Source of the DNA: Gaiella sp038230035
GTDB taxonomy: Bacteria > Actinomycetota > Thermoleophilia > Gaiellales > Gaiellaceae
Length of the DNA stretch: 64,000 bases
Direction of reading: 5' to 3'
Assembly: GCA_038230035.1 (NCBI GenBank)
Contig: JBBRNX010000006.1
Coordinates: 1-64,000 of the forward strand
Positions 7,420 through 15,742 of the stretch are shown in pieces (positions within the stretch are counted from its first letter, which is position 1; each line of letters starts with the position of its first letter). Both the position numbers and the translations under genes were made by a program. Under the pieces are notes generated by a model. The model was not told the origin of the DNA, did no database searches, and was given only the letters and a program-made list of their open reading frames with translations.

Positions 7420-9965
7420 AGGGCGGCGAGGATGAGGCGCTCCGCCTCGGCGAGCGCGTCAGCGAGCTTGTCCGGCTGCTTGCCGCCGGCCCGCGCCATA
7501 GTCGGTCGGCCGCCGCCGCCGCCACCGACGAGCGCGGCGGCGCCGCGGACGACATCGGACGCGCTCACCTTGCCCGCCACCGTGTCGTCGAAGTTCGCGA
7601 CGAGATTGACTCCCCCGTCCTCCCGCGCCCCGAGTACGACGGCGGCCGGCGCGTGCCGCTGCTTGAAGCGGTCGGAGAGATCGAGCAAAGCGTCTGCGTC
7701 GAGGCCTTCGACCTCCTGGACGATCACGTTGACGCCGTTCGCCTGGCGAATCTGTGCCTCGACGTCCTCGGACGCCGTCCCTGCAACAGGACGCTTCTTC
7801 AGCTCGCGCCGAAGCTGCGTCAGCTCGTCGCGCAGCACATCGGCTTCGCGTGCAGCGGCGTGCAGCAGCGCCCAAGCCTCACCGGAGGTGACAGCTTCGA
7901 TCCGGCGTGCGCCGGAGCCGACTGAGCCTTCCGAGAGGATCGCAAACGGTCCGATCTCGGCTGTCGTTCGCACATGTGTGCCGCCGCAGAGCTCGCGCGA
8001 GACGTCCTGCACCTCGACGACGCGCACGATGTCGCCGTACTTCTCGCCGAAGAGCATCATCGCGCCGAGTTTGCGCGCCTCGTCGATAGGCGTCTCGAAC
8101 GTGATCACCGGGTGGTTCTCGAAGATCCGCCGGTTGACGATCTGTTCCACGCGCGCCCGCTCCTCGGGCGATAGAGCGTGCTCGTGGGTGAAGTCAAAGC
8201 GCAGCTTGTCGGGGCGCACGGCCGAGCCTGCCTGCTTCACATGATCGCCGAGCACCTCGCGGAGCGCCTCGTGCAGAAGGTGCGTCGCGGTGTGGTTGGC
8301 CATCGTCGGGAAGCGGGTCGACCAGACGACACTCGCTTTGACGCGATCACCCGCGGAGAACCCTTCGCCGCGGAAGAGCAGTGCCTGGTCCTCGCCGAAG
8401 CGATACGCCTCGACGAGCTCGGCGCGCGTCCCTCTGGCGCTGGAGGTCTCGTCGTCGAGCGCAATCCAGCCCGCGTCGGTCACCTGACCGCCGCCGGCCG
8501 CGTAGAACGGCGACTCGCGCAGCTTGGCGAGGAATGTGCCATCACCGAGATCCTCGAGCGCGCCGATCTGCGTCAACACGTCGGTCTTGCGGGACCCGAC
8601 AAACTCCGTCTTGAAGTCGGCAGCGCGTGCGAAGTCGGCCGCTCGCTGCAGCTCGCTCTCGCCACCGGCGCGGGAGATCTCACGGTGCCCCTCCATCGCT
8701 AGCTTGTAGCCGTCGACATCGACCGCCTGGCCGCGCTCCTCGGCAAGCTCGACCGTCAGCTCGAGCGGGAAGCCGTAGGTCGCCGCCAGCGTGAAGGCGT
8801 CCTCACCGGAGATCGCGCTACCGCCCGCGAGATCCTCGAAGACCTTCATGCCGCGCTCGAGCGTCTCGGTGAATCGCTCCTCCTCGGCGCGCACGACGCG
8901 CTCGATCTCGTCGGCGTGTTCGCGCAACTCGGGGTACGCGCCCTCCATCCGCTCGACGACGACGGCCGGCAGGCGATAGACGTCGCCGAGCCCGATCCGG
9001 TGCGCCTGATGAACGGCCCGGCGGATCACGCGTCGCAGGACGTAGCCGCGACCTTCATTCGACGGGTGGACGCCATCGGAGACGAGGAAGGTCATTCCTC
9101 GGCCGTGATCGGCGAGGATGCGATGCGCCTTCGTCGCCTCCGCCGAATCGCCGTACGCCACGCCCGACTCCTCGGCGATCCACTGCATGATCAGCTGGTA
9201 GCCGTCTGTGTCGTAGACCGACGGAACCTGCTGCACGATGCGCGCTGCCCGCTCGAGCCCCATTCCCGTGTCGATGTTCTGCTTCGGCAGCGGAGTCAAC
9301 GTTCGCTCGGGCGACAGCTCGTACTCCATGAACACGAGGTTCCAGAACTCGAGGAAGCGCTCGCAGCGTGCGCATCCCGGGAGGCAGTCGTCGGTACCGC
9401 AGCCGACCTCGGCGCCCCAGTCGTAGTAGATCTCGGAGTCAGGGCCGCATGGCCCGGGGCCGCCGACCGACCAGAAGTTCTCCGACGACGGCAGCGGCAC
9501 GATCCGCTCGGCGGGCATCCCGATCGCACGCCACAAATCGATCGCGCTCTGGTCGGGCCCGAGCCCGAGTTCCGGGTCGCCGGCGTGGACGCTGACCCAG
9601 ATTCGATCCCAGTCGAGCTTCAGCCGCTCTTGGATGAACTCGGTCGCAAAGGCGATCGCGCCCTCCTTGAAGTACTGGCCGAACGAGAAGTTGCCGAGCA
9701 TCTCGAAGAATGTGAGGTGGTACGTGTCGAGGCCGACGACGTCGATGTCGGGCGTGCGGAACACCTTCTGGGAAGTTGTCGTCAGCGTCGCGGGCGGTGG
9801 CTCGAGGCCGAGGAAGAACGGCATCTGCGGTTGCATGCCGGCGCTCGTGAGAAGCGTCGAGTGGTCGTCCGCACGCGGGACGAGCGATCCGGACGGGCAG
9901 CGCAGGTGCCCTTTCTCCTCGAAGTAGGAGAGGAAGCCCTCGCGCAGCTCGGCTGTCGTCCGCAT
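7416..9965 (-). CDS. alaS: Alanyl-tRNA synthetase
   Basis: The 849-residue class II synthetase attaches alanine to tRNA-Ala. The N-terminal catalytic domain opens with LREGFLSYFEEKGHL and PRADDHSTLLTSAGMQP. Motif 2-type sequence appears in FKEGAIAF. A Cys cluster (CGTDDCLPGCARC) near residue 190 is the zinc-binding insertion. The editing domain has the HTATHLLHEAL zinc motif and the conserved CGGTHV. The C-terminal DHHA1-type domain ends with GGGGGRPTMARAGG and a final helix. All motifs are intact, so proofreading should work. It begins 37 bases after the DUF948 gene and overlaps ruvX at its end. No T-box or other leader was seen. Confidence 0.97.
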   Translation of the reverse strand: MRTTAELREGFLSYFEEKGHLRCPSGSLVPRADDHSTLLTSAGMQPQMPFFLGLEPPPATLTTTSQKVFRTPDIDVVGLDTYHLTFFEMLGNFSFGQYFKEGAIAFATEFIQERLKLDWDRIWVSVHAGDPELGLGPDQSAIDLWRAIGMPAERIVPLPSSENFWSVGGPGPCGPDSEIYYDWGAEVGCGTDDCLPGCARCERFLEFWNLVFMEYELSPERTLTPLPKQNIDTGMGLERAARIVQQVPSVYDTDGYQLIMQWIAEESGVAYGDSAEATKAHRILADHGRGMTFLVSDGVHPSNEGRGYVLRRVIRRAVHQAHRIGLGDVYRLPAVVVERMEGAYPELREHADEIERVVRAEEERFTETLERGMKVFEDLAGGSAISGEDAFTLAATYGFPLELTVELAEERGQAVDVDGYKLAMEGHREISRAGGESELQRAADFARAADFKTEFVGSRKTDVLTQIGALEDLGDGTFLAKLRESPFYAAGGGQVTDAGWIALDDETSSARGTRAELVEAYRFGEDQALLFRGEGFSAGDRVKASVVWSTRFPTMANHTATHLLHEALREVLGDHVKQAGSAVRPDKLRFDFTHEHALSPEERARVEQIVNRRIFENHPVITFETPIDEARKLGAMMLFGEKYGDIVRVVEVQDVSRELCGGTHVRTTAEIGPFAILSEGSVGSGARRIEAVTSGEAWALLHAAAREADVLRDELTQLRRELKKRPVAGTASEDVEAQIRQANGVNVIVQEVEGLDADALLDLSDRFKQRHAPAAVVLGAREDGGVNLVANFDDTVAGKVSASDVVRGAAALVGGGGGGRPTMARAGGKQPDKLADALAEAERLILAAL

Positions 9966-10002
9966 CGCGAGATTGTACGAACGAGGGCCGGCGGGGCCGG
10001 CG

Positions 10003-10491
10003 CTACGCGTTCGGCGTGTCGGAACCGGCGGCGGTCAGGTCCTCGTGCAGGTCGCTGGCTCGGCGGCCTGCCGCGTCCTTCGCATCTTTCATCGCACCCT
10101 GGAAATCGCGGTTCTTGCGGAATGAGGAGACGCCGTGCGAGACGCCGGCGGCAAAGCCGGAGACCTTCTCGACTGGCTTGGTAATCGCCATCGACACCGC
10201 CCGAACGGCCGTGTCCGCACTGTCGGCCATCGAAACGGCGCTGTCGGTGATCGTGTCCGCCTTGTCGAGCTGCTTGTTGACGCGGTCGACGGAGCCGCCT
10301 GCCTTGACGATCACCGGCAACAGGTCGCGTTCGGTGCCCGTGATGAACGAAGAAAGCCGTCCGAAGACCTGGCCGAGCTTGAAGAGCGCGAAGAACGACC
10401 CAAGACCGACCGCGACGAGGAACACGGCCAGCCCGTAGTAGGCAACAGACCCAGCGGTCGAGGCGAGCACGGTTGAGGCCAGCACGGTCAC
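10003..10491 (-). CDS. DUF948-like membrane-anchored protein
   Basis: The 162-residue protein has one hydrophobic segment (about residues 15-40) and a long amphipathic region with regular heptads, rich in Asp, Thr and Ser (VNKQLDKADTITDSAVSMADSADTAVRAVS). This matches the DUF948 pattern of small membrane proteins with a coiled-coil tail. The C-terminus is charged (FRKNRDFQGAMKDAKDAA). Such genes commonly sit just upstream of alaS in actinobacteria, as here. No catalytic motif is present and no function is known. A structural or membrane-associated scaffolding role would be a guess. The ATG at 10491 lies 16 bases after the stop of the SPFH gene. Confidence 0.8.
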   Translation of the reverse strand: MTVLASTVLASTAGSVAYYGLAVFLVAVGLGSFFALFKLGQVFGRLSSFITGTERDLLPVIVKAGGSVDRVNKQLDKADTITDSAVSMADSADTAVRAVSMAITKPVEKVSGFAAGVSHGVSSFRKNRDFQGAMKDAKDAAGRRASDLHEDLTAAGSDTPNA

Positions 10492-10507
10492 GCGCCGGAT
10501 CCTACCG

Positions 10508-11404
10508 CTACGGCGTCGTGCTCTTGTTGAACAGGCTGCTCGGGAGCAGCAGGTTCGAGTTGCTCGGCAGGAGGATCACCTGCACGTTCGGGTTCAGCTT
10601 GTCGATCGCGTTCTGCTGAACCAGGAGCGGCGTCAGCGTCTGCCGCTTGAGCCGGTTCGCCTCGGCCTGCCCTTGCGCGGTCTTGATGATCTGCTGCGCC
10701 TGGTATTCCGCGGTCTTGACGCGGTTCTGCGCGGCCTGGGCTTCCTGCGTTGCGATCTGCTTGTCCTCGATCGCCTTCGTGAAGGCCTGGCTGAACGAGA
10801 TGCTGTCGATCAGCAGGTCGTCGACCTGGATCGAGTACGGCGCAAGCTCCGTCTTCAGCCGGCGGAGGACGTCGATCCGGATCTGGTCGCGGTTGGGGGC
10901 GATCTCCACGGCCGTGTACTTGACGGTCTCGTCCTTGAAGAACTGGTTGACCCGGTTCGGCACGAGCTTCTCGAAGTAATCCGGGCCGACCGTCCGGTAG
11001 AGCCGCTGGATGTCCTTCGGCGATACCTGGTAGTTGATCGTCGCCTTGATGAACACGTCCTGCGTCTCGGACGTGAACGAGTCGAGCTGATCGAACGAGG
11101 CACGCTGCACCTGGACGTTCGCCTCGCGCAGCTCCTTCCACGGCGCGATCGCCACAAGACCCGCGTCGGTCTGTCCGACGATGTTCCCGAACTGGTAGAC
11201 GACGCCGACGCGCCCGGCCGCAACGCTGTGGAACGACCGGAACACGGTGGCAACGACAAAGATCAAGATGAACGCGACGATGCTGCCGTAGCGAACGATG
11301 CGACCGGTCGTTGCGGCCACAGGCTGCTTCTCCAGCGAGCCGCCGACGAACCAGCCCGCCGCGGCGGCGACCGCGAGGAGAAACGTCACGATGATGTAGC
11401 CCAT
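10508..11404 (-). CDS. SPFH/prohibitin-family membrane protein
   Basis: The 298-residue protein has two hydrophobic segments near the N-terminus (about 3-20 and 41-56), followed by an SPFH domain that begins VAAGRVGVVYQFGNIVG. The domain continues with the strand pattern FTSETQDVFIKATINYQVSP and FFKDETVKYTAVEIAPNRDQI. A helical flotillin-like arm rich in Ala, Gln and Glu (KQIATQEAQAAQNRVKTAEYQAQQI) follows, ending in NLLLPSSLF. Such proteins oligomerise on membranes and influence proteases or microdomains. No specific partner (for example FtsH or an NfeD protein) is encoded nearby. The family assignment is firm; the role is not. Confidence 0.88.
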   Translation of the reverse strand: MGYIIVTFLLAVAAAAGWFVGGSLEKQPVAATTGRIVRYGSIVAFILIFVVATVFRSFHSVAAGRVGVVYQFGNIVGQTDAGLVAIAPWKELREANVQVQRASFDQLDSFTSETQDVFIKATINYQVSPKDIQRLYRTVGPDYFEKLVPNRVNQFFKDETVKYTAVEIAPNRDQIRIDVLRRLKTELAPYSIQVDDLLIDSISFSQAFTKAIEDKQIATQEAQAAQNRVKTAEYQAQQIIKTAQGQAEANRLKRQTLTPLLVQQNAIDKLNPNVQVILLPSNSNLLLPSSLFNKSTTP

Positions 11405-11441
11405 GTCCTTCGGGCAGGATGACGCGGGGCTCGGACGGCTC

Positions 11442-12701
11442 TTACGAAACGGTCTCGATCACGCCCGCGCCGACGATCGCATCGTCGTCGTAGAGCACAG
11501 CCGTCTGACCGGGAGCGACCGCGAACGCGGGCTCGTCGAGGCGAAGGACGAATCCATCTACGGTCTCCTCGACGTGCGCGGCAACAGGATCCGACCGGTA
11601 GCGGAGTTTCGCGTCGGCGCGCTCGACTGAGACGTACATGCGGCCGCGAACACCGACCTGTCGGCTGGAGAGCGAGCCAACCGGGCCGACCGTCAACGTG
11701 TTTGTGGCCGCGTCGGTTCGGAGTGCGTAGAGCGGCTCGGCGCCCGCGACGCCGATCCCACGTCTCTGACCCGGAGTGAACCTCCAGCTGCCGCGGTGAC
11801 GGCCGACCTCCTGCCCTACCTCGTCGACGATCGGCCCGTCCTTTGCCTCGAGTCCCTGTCGCTCGAGGAACGCGCGATAGTCACCGCCGGCGAGGAAGCA
11901 CGCCTCCTGGCTCTCCTGTCTTGCCGCCACCGCCAGACCGCCCGCGACGGCTTCGGCCCGCGTTTCTGGCTTGCTCTGGCTACCAAGCGGGAATGCGATC
12001 CGGTCGAGGTGCTCCGGGTCGAGGGTGGCGAGCATGTACGACTGATCCTTCGCCGCATCGACGCCACGGGCGATCAGCCGTATGCCGTCGCGCTCGACGA
12101 TCCGCGCGTAGTGACCCGTCCAGAGGACCGCTGCGCCGGCACGTTCCGCGAAGGCGAGCAGCTCGGCAAAGCGGAAACTGCCGTTGCAGCCGCTGCACGG
12201 GTTCGGCGTGAGCCCTGCCGCGTAGCTATCGACGAACGGTCGGACGACCGCGCCCAGGAACTCCTCGCGCAGGTCGAGTGTGACGTGCGGCAGGGCAAGC
12301 GAGTGGCACGTCTCGCGTGCAGCGATCACGGCGTCCGGTGAGCAGCAGGCGCGCTCGGAGCTCGGGCCCTGCGGATCGAGCCACAGGCGGAGGGTCACGC
12401 CGACCGCGTTCGGCGCCGCCCGGAGCAGCGCCACGGCGCTGTCGACGCCGCCACTCATCGCGACAGCAACGCGCGCTCGATCGGGGCGGCCATGAAACAC
12501 CTGGCCGAGCGCGTTCGCGAGAGCGTCGGCTGCAAGGGTCTCCCCGGGCACAGCCGCCGCCTCGAGCAGCGTCAGCCCGGCGATCGGCCGGGTCATCCCG
12601 GGTGCGTCGGCTTCGACGATCCGGTCGCCGTCGACAACGAGTCGGACGGCCGCGTATGCGTCGCGGCGCGCCGAGTCACCGATCACCTCTACCGGGGCCA
12701 T
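11442..12701 (-). CDS. mnmA: tRNA 2-thiouridine(34) synthase MnmA with extra N-terminal domain
   Basis: Residues 75-419 are MnmA, which thiolates U34 of tRNA-Lys, -Glu and -Gln. The PP-loop MSGGVDS is at 82-88, TPNPCSGCNG provides Cys172 (the partner in the persulfide relay) and QEACFL provides Cys268. The rest ends in a normal beta-barrel RNA-binding domain. Residues 1-70 are additional: GDSARRDAYAAVRLVVDGDRI and then IVEAD resembles the start of an IscU/NifU scaffold fold, but all three IscU cysteines are missing. ATG at 12701 is well placed and there is no other start near residue 75, so the extension is translated. The tRNA substrates tRNA-Gln and tRNA-Glu are both encoded later in this window. 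Confidence 0.93.
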   Translation of the reverse strand: MAPVEVIGDSARRDAYAAVRLVVDGDRIVEADAPGMTRPIAGLTLLEAAAVPGETLAADALANALGQVFHGRPDRARVAVAMSGGVDSAVALLRAAPNAVGVTLRLWLDPQGPSSERACCSPDAVIAARETCHSLALPHVTLDLREEFLGAVVRPFVDSYAAGLTPNPCSGCNGSFRFAELLAFAERAGAAVLWTGHYARIVERDGIRLIARGVDAAKDQSYMLATLDPEHLDRIAFPLGSQSKPETRAEAVAGGLAVAARQESQEACFLAGGDYRAFLERQGLEAKDGPIVDEVGQEVGRHRGSWRFTPGQRRGIGVAGAEPLYALRTDAATNTLTVGPVGSLSSRQVGVRGRMYVSVERADAKLRYRSDPVAAHVEETVDGFVLRLDEPAFAVAPGQTAVLYDDDAIVGAGVIETVS

Positions 12702-12973
12702 CGGATCAGGCTAGCGGGGAGGCCGCGACGCGTGCCGGTAGGCATCTCGCCGATCGTCAGGCCGTACAACCTCCCCCAGGGGCACCCCCGGTGCCCTGAA
12801 GACACGGTATCGGACACTCCGTGACGTGTCTGTGCCAGGTTCGTGCCAATTCTGCGGCCCTCCCCAACGAGCTGTAGGTCATGCCCTGACGGCCGTCAGG
12901 CAGGATGACGGGCTGGCCCGCCTACGTGTGCGGCATCAGCTCGAGGCGATTCCGCCTCGTCGGCTTGCCCCGC
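12702..12973. other. Gene-free stretch with hairpins and a degenerate copy of a gene end
   Basis: This 272-base gap separates two minus-strand genes. It holds three structures. At about 12777-12796 an AGGGGCACC arm faces GGTGCCCT across CCC. At 12885-12900 there is a perfect 16-bp palindrome, CCTGACGGCCGTCAGG. At 12942-12959 CGAGGCG and CGCCTCG pair perfectly around ATTC, 15 bases beyond the stop of the VOC gene that reads toward it, so this last one may be its terminator. Bases about 12918-12960 also resemble the 3' end of that VOC gene. No convincing coding frame was found. Confidence 0.55.
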
Positions 12974-13351
12974 CTAGACGTAGGCGATCAGCTCGAGTTG
13001 GTTGCCCCATGGGTCTTCGGCGTAGAAGCGGCTGGCGCCCGGTAGCTCGGCCGGGTCGGCCCAAGCCACACCGACGCCGGCTTCAGCCAGTCGACCGGCG
13101 AGTGCTTCGAGACTGGCGCTGTCGGCCAGACGCAGTGCCGGGTGGGCCTTTCGCGACGGGACGAACTCGGCCTCGACGCCGACATGCAGCTGTGCGTCGC
13201 CAACGGCGAACCACACCCCGCCGCGCGCGGCGAGCAACGGCGGCTTCTCGATCTCCGCAAGACCCAGCAGCTCCCCGTAGAACCTCCGCGCCTCATCCTC
13301 GCAGCGGGGCGGCGCAGCGACCTGCACGTGGTCAAGACCGAGGATGGCCAC
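12974..13351 (-). CDS. VOC-superfamily protein (second copy)
   Basis: The product is about 125 residues if it starts at the GTG at 13351, where the sequence enters the fold with VAILGLDHVQVAAPP. Upstream in-frame sequence (up to 13468) is proline-rich and unlike the family. It contains the first-module His (LDHVQV), FYGELLGLAEIEKPP, and a second module with HPALRLADSASLEALAGRL and the closing FYAEDPWGNQLELI. With the N-terminal His and the terminal Glu present, a metal site is possible, unlike the VOC gene at 4998. It is similar to dioxygenase/glyoxalase-like proteins of unknown substrate. It stands alone between two noncoding gaps and may have its own promoter, though none is convincing. Confidence 0.82.
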   Translation of the reverse strand: MAILGLDHVQVAAPPRCEDEARRFYGELLGLAEIEKPPLLAARGGVWFAVGDAQLHVGVEAEFVPSRKAHPALRLADSASLEALAGRLAEAGVGVAWADPAELPGASRFYAEDPWGNQLELIAYV

Positions 13352-13544
13352 ACCCCTGGTCGCCGACAAACAAGCCCTGACCCTGCCGTCCTCCGCGGGC
13401 GCTGGTGAACCTGGCGAGCCAGGTGGGTGCCGAGCCGACTCCGGGATCACTTCCTCGGCCGGACACAAGCTCCCTACAGCGTGATCGGTTCACAATTGAT
13501 ACCCGTGGTGCGCACAGGGTCGGGCAGACGCCACTCTAGCCACC

Positions 13545-13940
13545 TTACGAGTGAGCGGCGAAGCGCCACTCGATCCGCTGCGTCCCATCCAGCCCCATCA
13601 GAACGGCGAGCGAATCGGTGAGCTCGAACTGCCGGCCCGTCCCCTTGAGCCGGTTGTCGATCACCTCGGTGTAGAACGTGCGGCCGCCGAAGCGAAGGAT
13701 GACCTTCGCCCCGCAGGGCAGCACCGGCTGGCTGATGCCAAGCGAGTTCGTCGTCAGGACGAGCCCGCAGGTCGTCCGTTCGGCGTCTCCCGGCTGACCG
13801 CGCGAAGCCGCGAGCGCGTCGAACCAACCGCCGCCAGGAGCAACGGCCCCGGCGGCGGATGCAGTAGCCGAATGGCGGTGCCAGTGGAGGGCCGCTGCCG
13901 CGCCGAGACCGGCCAGAAGCGCGACGGCCAGCAGCACCAC
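13545..13940 (-). CDS. Small secreted protein with RlpA-like double-psi beta-barrel
   Basis: The 131-residue frame begins with a hydrophobic segment (VVLLAVALLAGLGAAAA) that serves as a signal peptide or anchor. A low-complexity Ala/Gly linker follows. The C-terminal 75 residues resemble the RlpA barrel: TTCGLVLTTNSLGISQPVLPCGAKV, then EVIDNRLKGTGRQFELT, and a final alanine-rich helix with LGLDGTQRIEWRF. Two cysteines (in TTCG and LPCG) could form a disulfide. The catalytic Asp expected in the barrel of RlpA lytic transglycosylases is represented by VIDNR, so peptidoglycan binding or cleavage is plausible but unproven. The start is a GTG 21 bases after the aspS stop; the frame is open further into aspS. 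It is probably co-transcribed with aspS. Confidence 0.65.
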   Translation of the reverse strand: MVLLAVALLAGLGAAAALHWHRHSATASAAGAVAPGGGWFDALAASRGQPGDAERTTCGLVLTTNSLGISQPVLPCGAKVILRFGGRTFYTEVIDNRLKGTGRQFELTDSLAVLMGLDGTQRIEWRFAAHS

Positions 13941-13960
13941 GACACGCTCCGCAAGCGAGC

Positions 13961-15715
13961 TCAGGCGTTCGCTCCAGGTTGCGGCGCCAGGCGGATCCCG
14001 AGCTCGTCCAGCTGCTGCGAGGTGACCTCGGAAGGCGCTCCGCTCATCGGATCGAGACCAGCCTGGTTCTTCGGGAAAGCGATGACGTCGCGGAGGTTTG
14101 CCTCACCAGCGAGGACCATCGTCATCCGGTCGATCCCGAGTGCGATCCCGCCGTGCGGTGGCGCTCCCATCGCGAGAGCGTCGAGGAGAAATCCGAACTT
14201 CGCTCCTTGTTCATCGGCGTCGATGCCGAGGAGATCGAAGACTTTGGCCTGGAGGTCCGGCTCGTGGATCCGGAACGACCCACCCCCGAGTTCGTTCCCG
14301 TTCACGATCAGGTCGTAGGCGTTCGCGAGTGCTTCACCGGGCCGCTCGTAGAAGGTGCCCTCCCACTCCACTGTCGGGCGGGTGAACGGATGATGGACCG
14401 CGCCCCAATGCCCGTCGGCCTCGTCCGACTCGAACATCGGAAAATCGGTCACCCAGAGGAACGTGAACGCGTCGTCGTCGATCAGCCCGAGCTCACGGCC
14501 AAGATGCAGTCGAAGTGCTCCGAGAACGCGCGAGGTCATCGGCCACGCGTCGGCGGCGAAGAGCAGCGTTTCGCCCGCGGCCGGCGCAAGCGCCTCCAGC
14601 TCGGTCTCCGAGAGGAACTTCACGATCGGGGAGCGCAGCTCGCCGGAGGCCTCGTTGCCGACGATGTACGCAAGACCCTTCGCGCCGAGCTCCTTCGCCC
14701 GCTCCTCGAGAGTCGACAGCTCCGCGCGCGAGAGCATGCGAGGGACGCGAAGGAAGCGCACCGCTTCGGCCCCGGCAAAGACGCCGAACTCCGACCCCCG
14801 CGTCGCGTCCGTAGCGTCCTCGATCTCGAGCTCGAAGCGGGTATCCGGCTTGTCGGATCCGTATCGCCGGTCTGCCTCCTGATACGTCATCCGCGGGAAG
14901 GGGCTCGGGATCTCGACGCCCAGGCACTCGTTCCAGATGCGCGTGAACATCTGCTCCATCGACGCCAGCAGTTCCTCGCGATCGGGGAACGACATCTCGA
15001 CGTCGAGCTGCGTGATCTCCTGCACGCGATCGGCGCGGAGATCCTCGTCGCGGAAGCAGATCGCGATCTGGTAGTAGCGATCGAAGCCGGCAACCATCGT
15101 CAGCTGCTTGAGGATCTGCGGGCTCTGAGGAAGCGCGAAGAACCGGCCCTTGTGGAGCCGGCTCGGAACGACAAAGTCGCGTGCGCCCTCGGGCGTCGGC
15201 TTGAAGAGGATCGGCGTCTGGATGTCGAGAAACCCGGCCGCTTCCATGTGGCGGCGGATGATCCCGACCATCTGGGCGCGTAGGCGTAGGTTGCGCTGCA
15301 GCTTCTCGCGCCGCAGGTCGAGCCAGCGGTAGCGGAGCCGCAGCGTCTCGTCGACGTTCTCCTCGTCGAGCTGGAACGGCAACGGTGTCGAGCGGGAGAC
15401 GATCGTCAGTTCGTCGACCCGCAGCTCGATCTCGCCGGTTGCCATCGCGTCGTTGGCGGTCGCGGCGGAGCGTGCGACGATCTCGCCTTCGGCCTGCAGG
15501 ACGAACTCGTTGCGGATCTCCTTCGCAAGCTCGGCGGCCTTCGGCGCGTGCTCCGGGTTGACGACGAGCTGCGTGACGCCGGTGTGGTCGCGCAGGTCGA
15601 CGAAGACCAGGCCGCCGTGATCGCGGCGCGTCGCGACCCAGCCGGCGAGCTTCACACGGCGGCCGACGTGCTCAAGGCGCGGCTCGCCGCACATCAGGTC
15701 CCGCCAGTCGCTCAC
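13961..15715 (-). CDS. aspS: Aspartyl-tRNA synthetase (bacterial type)
   Basis: The 584-residue class IIb enzyme aspartylates tRNA-Asp. An N-terminal OB fold for the anticodon opens with VKLAGWVATRRDHGGLVFVDLRD. The catalytic core follows with LRYRWLDLRR, PILFKPTPEGARDFVVPSRLH, the aspartate-binding QSPQILKQL and class II motif 2 in CFRDEDLRADR. The GAD insertion domain, diagnostic of bacterial AspRS, fills the middle. Motif 3 is in HGGIALGIDRMTMVLAG. The start is GTG at 15715, in a short tandem duplication just after the hisS stop. No Shine-Dalgarno better than AGGCTGA is visible. Whether it also charges tRNA-Asn cannot be decided here. Confidence 0.97.
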   Translation of the reverse strand: MSDWRDLMCGEPRLEHVGRRVKLAGWVATRRDHGGLVFVDLRDHTGVTQLVVNPEHAPKAAELAKEIRNEFVLQAEGEIVARSAATANDAMATGEIELRVDELTIVSRSTPLPFQLDEENVDETLRLRYRWLDLRREKLQRNLRLRAQMVGIIRRHMEAAGFLDIQTPILFKPTPEGARDFVVPSRLHKGRFFALPQSPQILKQLTMVAGFDRYYQIAICFRDEDLRADRVQEITQLDVEMSFPDREELLASMEQMFTRIWNECLGVEIPSPFPRMTYQEADRRYGSDKPDTRFELEIEDATDATRGSEFGVFAGAEAVRFLRVPRMLSRAELSTLEERAKELGAKGLAYIVGNEASGELRSPIVKFLSETELEALAPAAGETLLFAADAWPMTSRVLGALRLHLGRELGLIDDDAFTFLWVTDFPMFESDEADGHWGAVHHPFTRPTVEWEGTFYERPGEALANAYDLIVNGNELGGGSFRIHEPDLQAKVFDLLGIDADEQGAKFGFLLDALAMGAPPHGGIALGIDRMTMVLAGEANLRDVIAFPKNQAGLDPMSGAPSEVTSQQLDELGIRLAPQPGANA

Positions 15716-15742
15716 TGCGTCAGCCTCACTGCGTCAGCCTCA
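15711..15742. repeat. 14-bp tandem duplication at hisS-aspS junction
   Basis: The unit CTGCGTCAGCCTCA occurs twice head to tail (15715-15728 and 15729-15742), and the preceding CTCA begins a third partial copy. The duplication covers the hisS stop codon at one end and the aspS GTG start at the other. Each copy therefore carries a TGA followed by the same leader bases. It probably arose by slipped-strand copying and moves the aspS start 14 bases away from the hisS stop. Confidence 0.85.
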
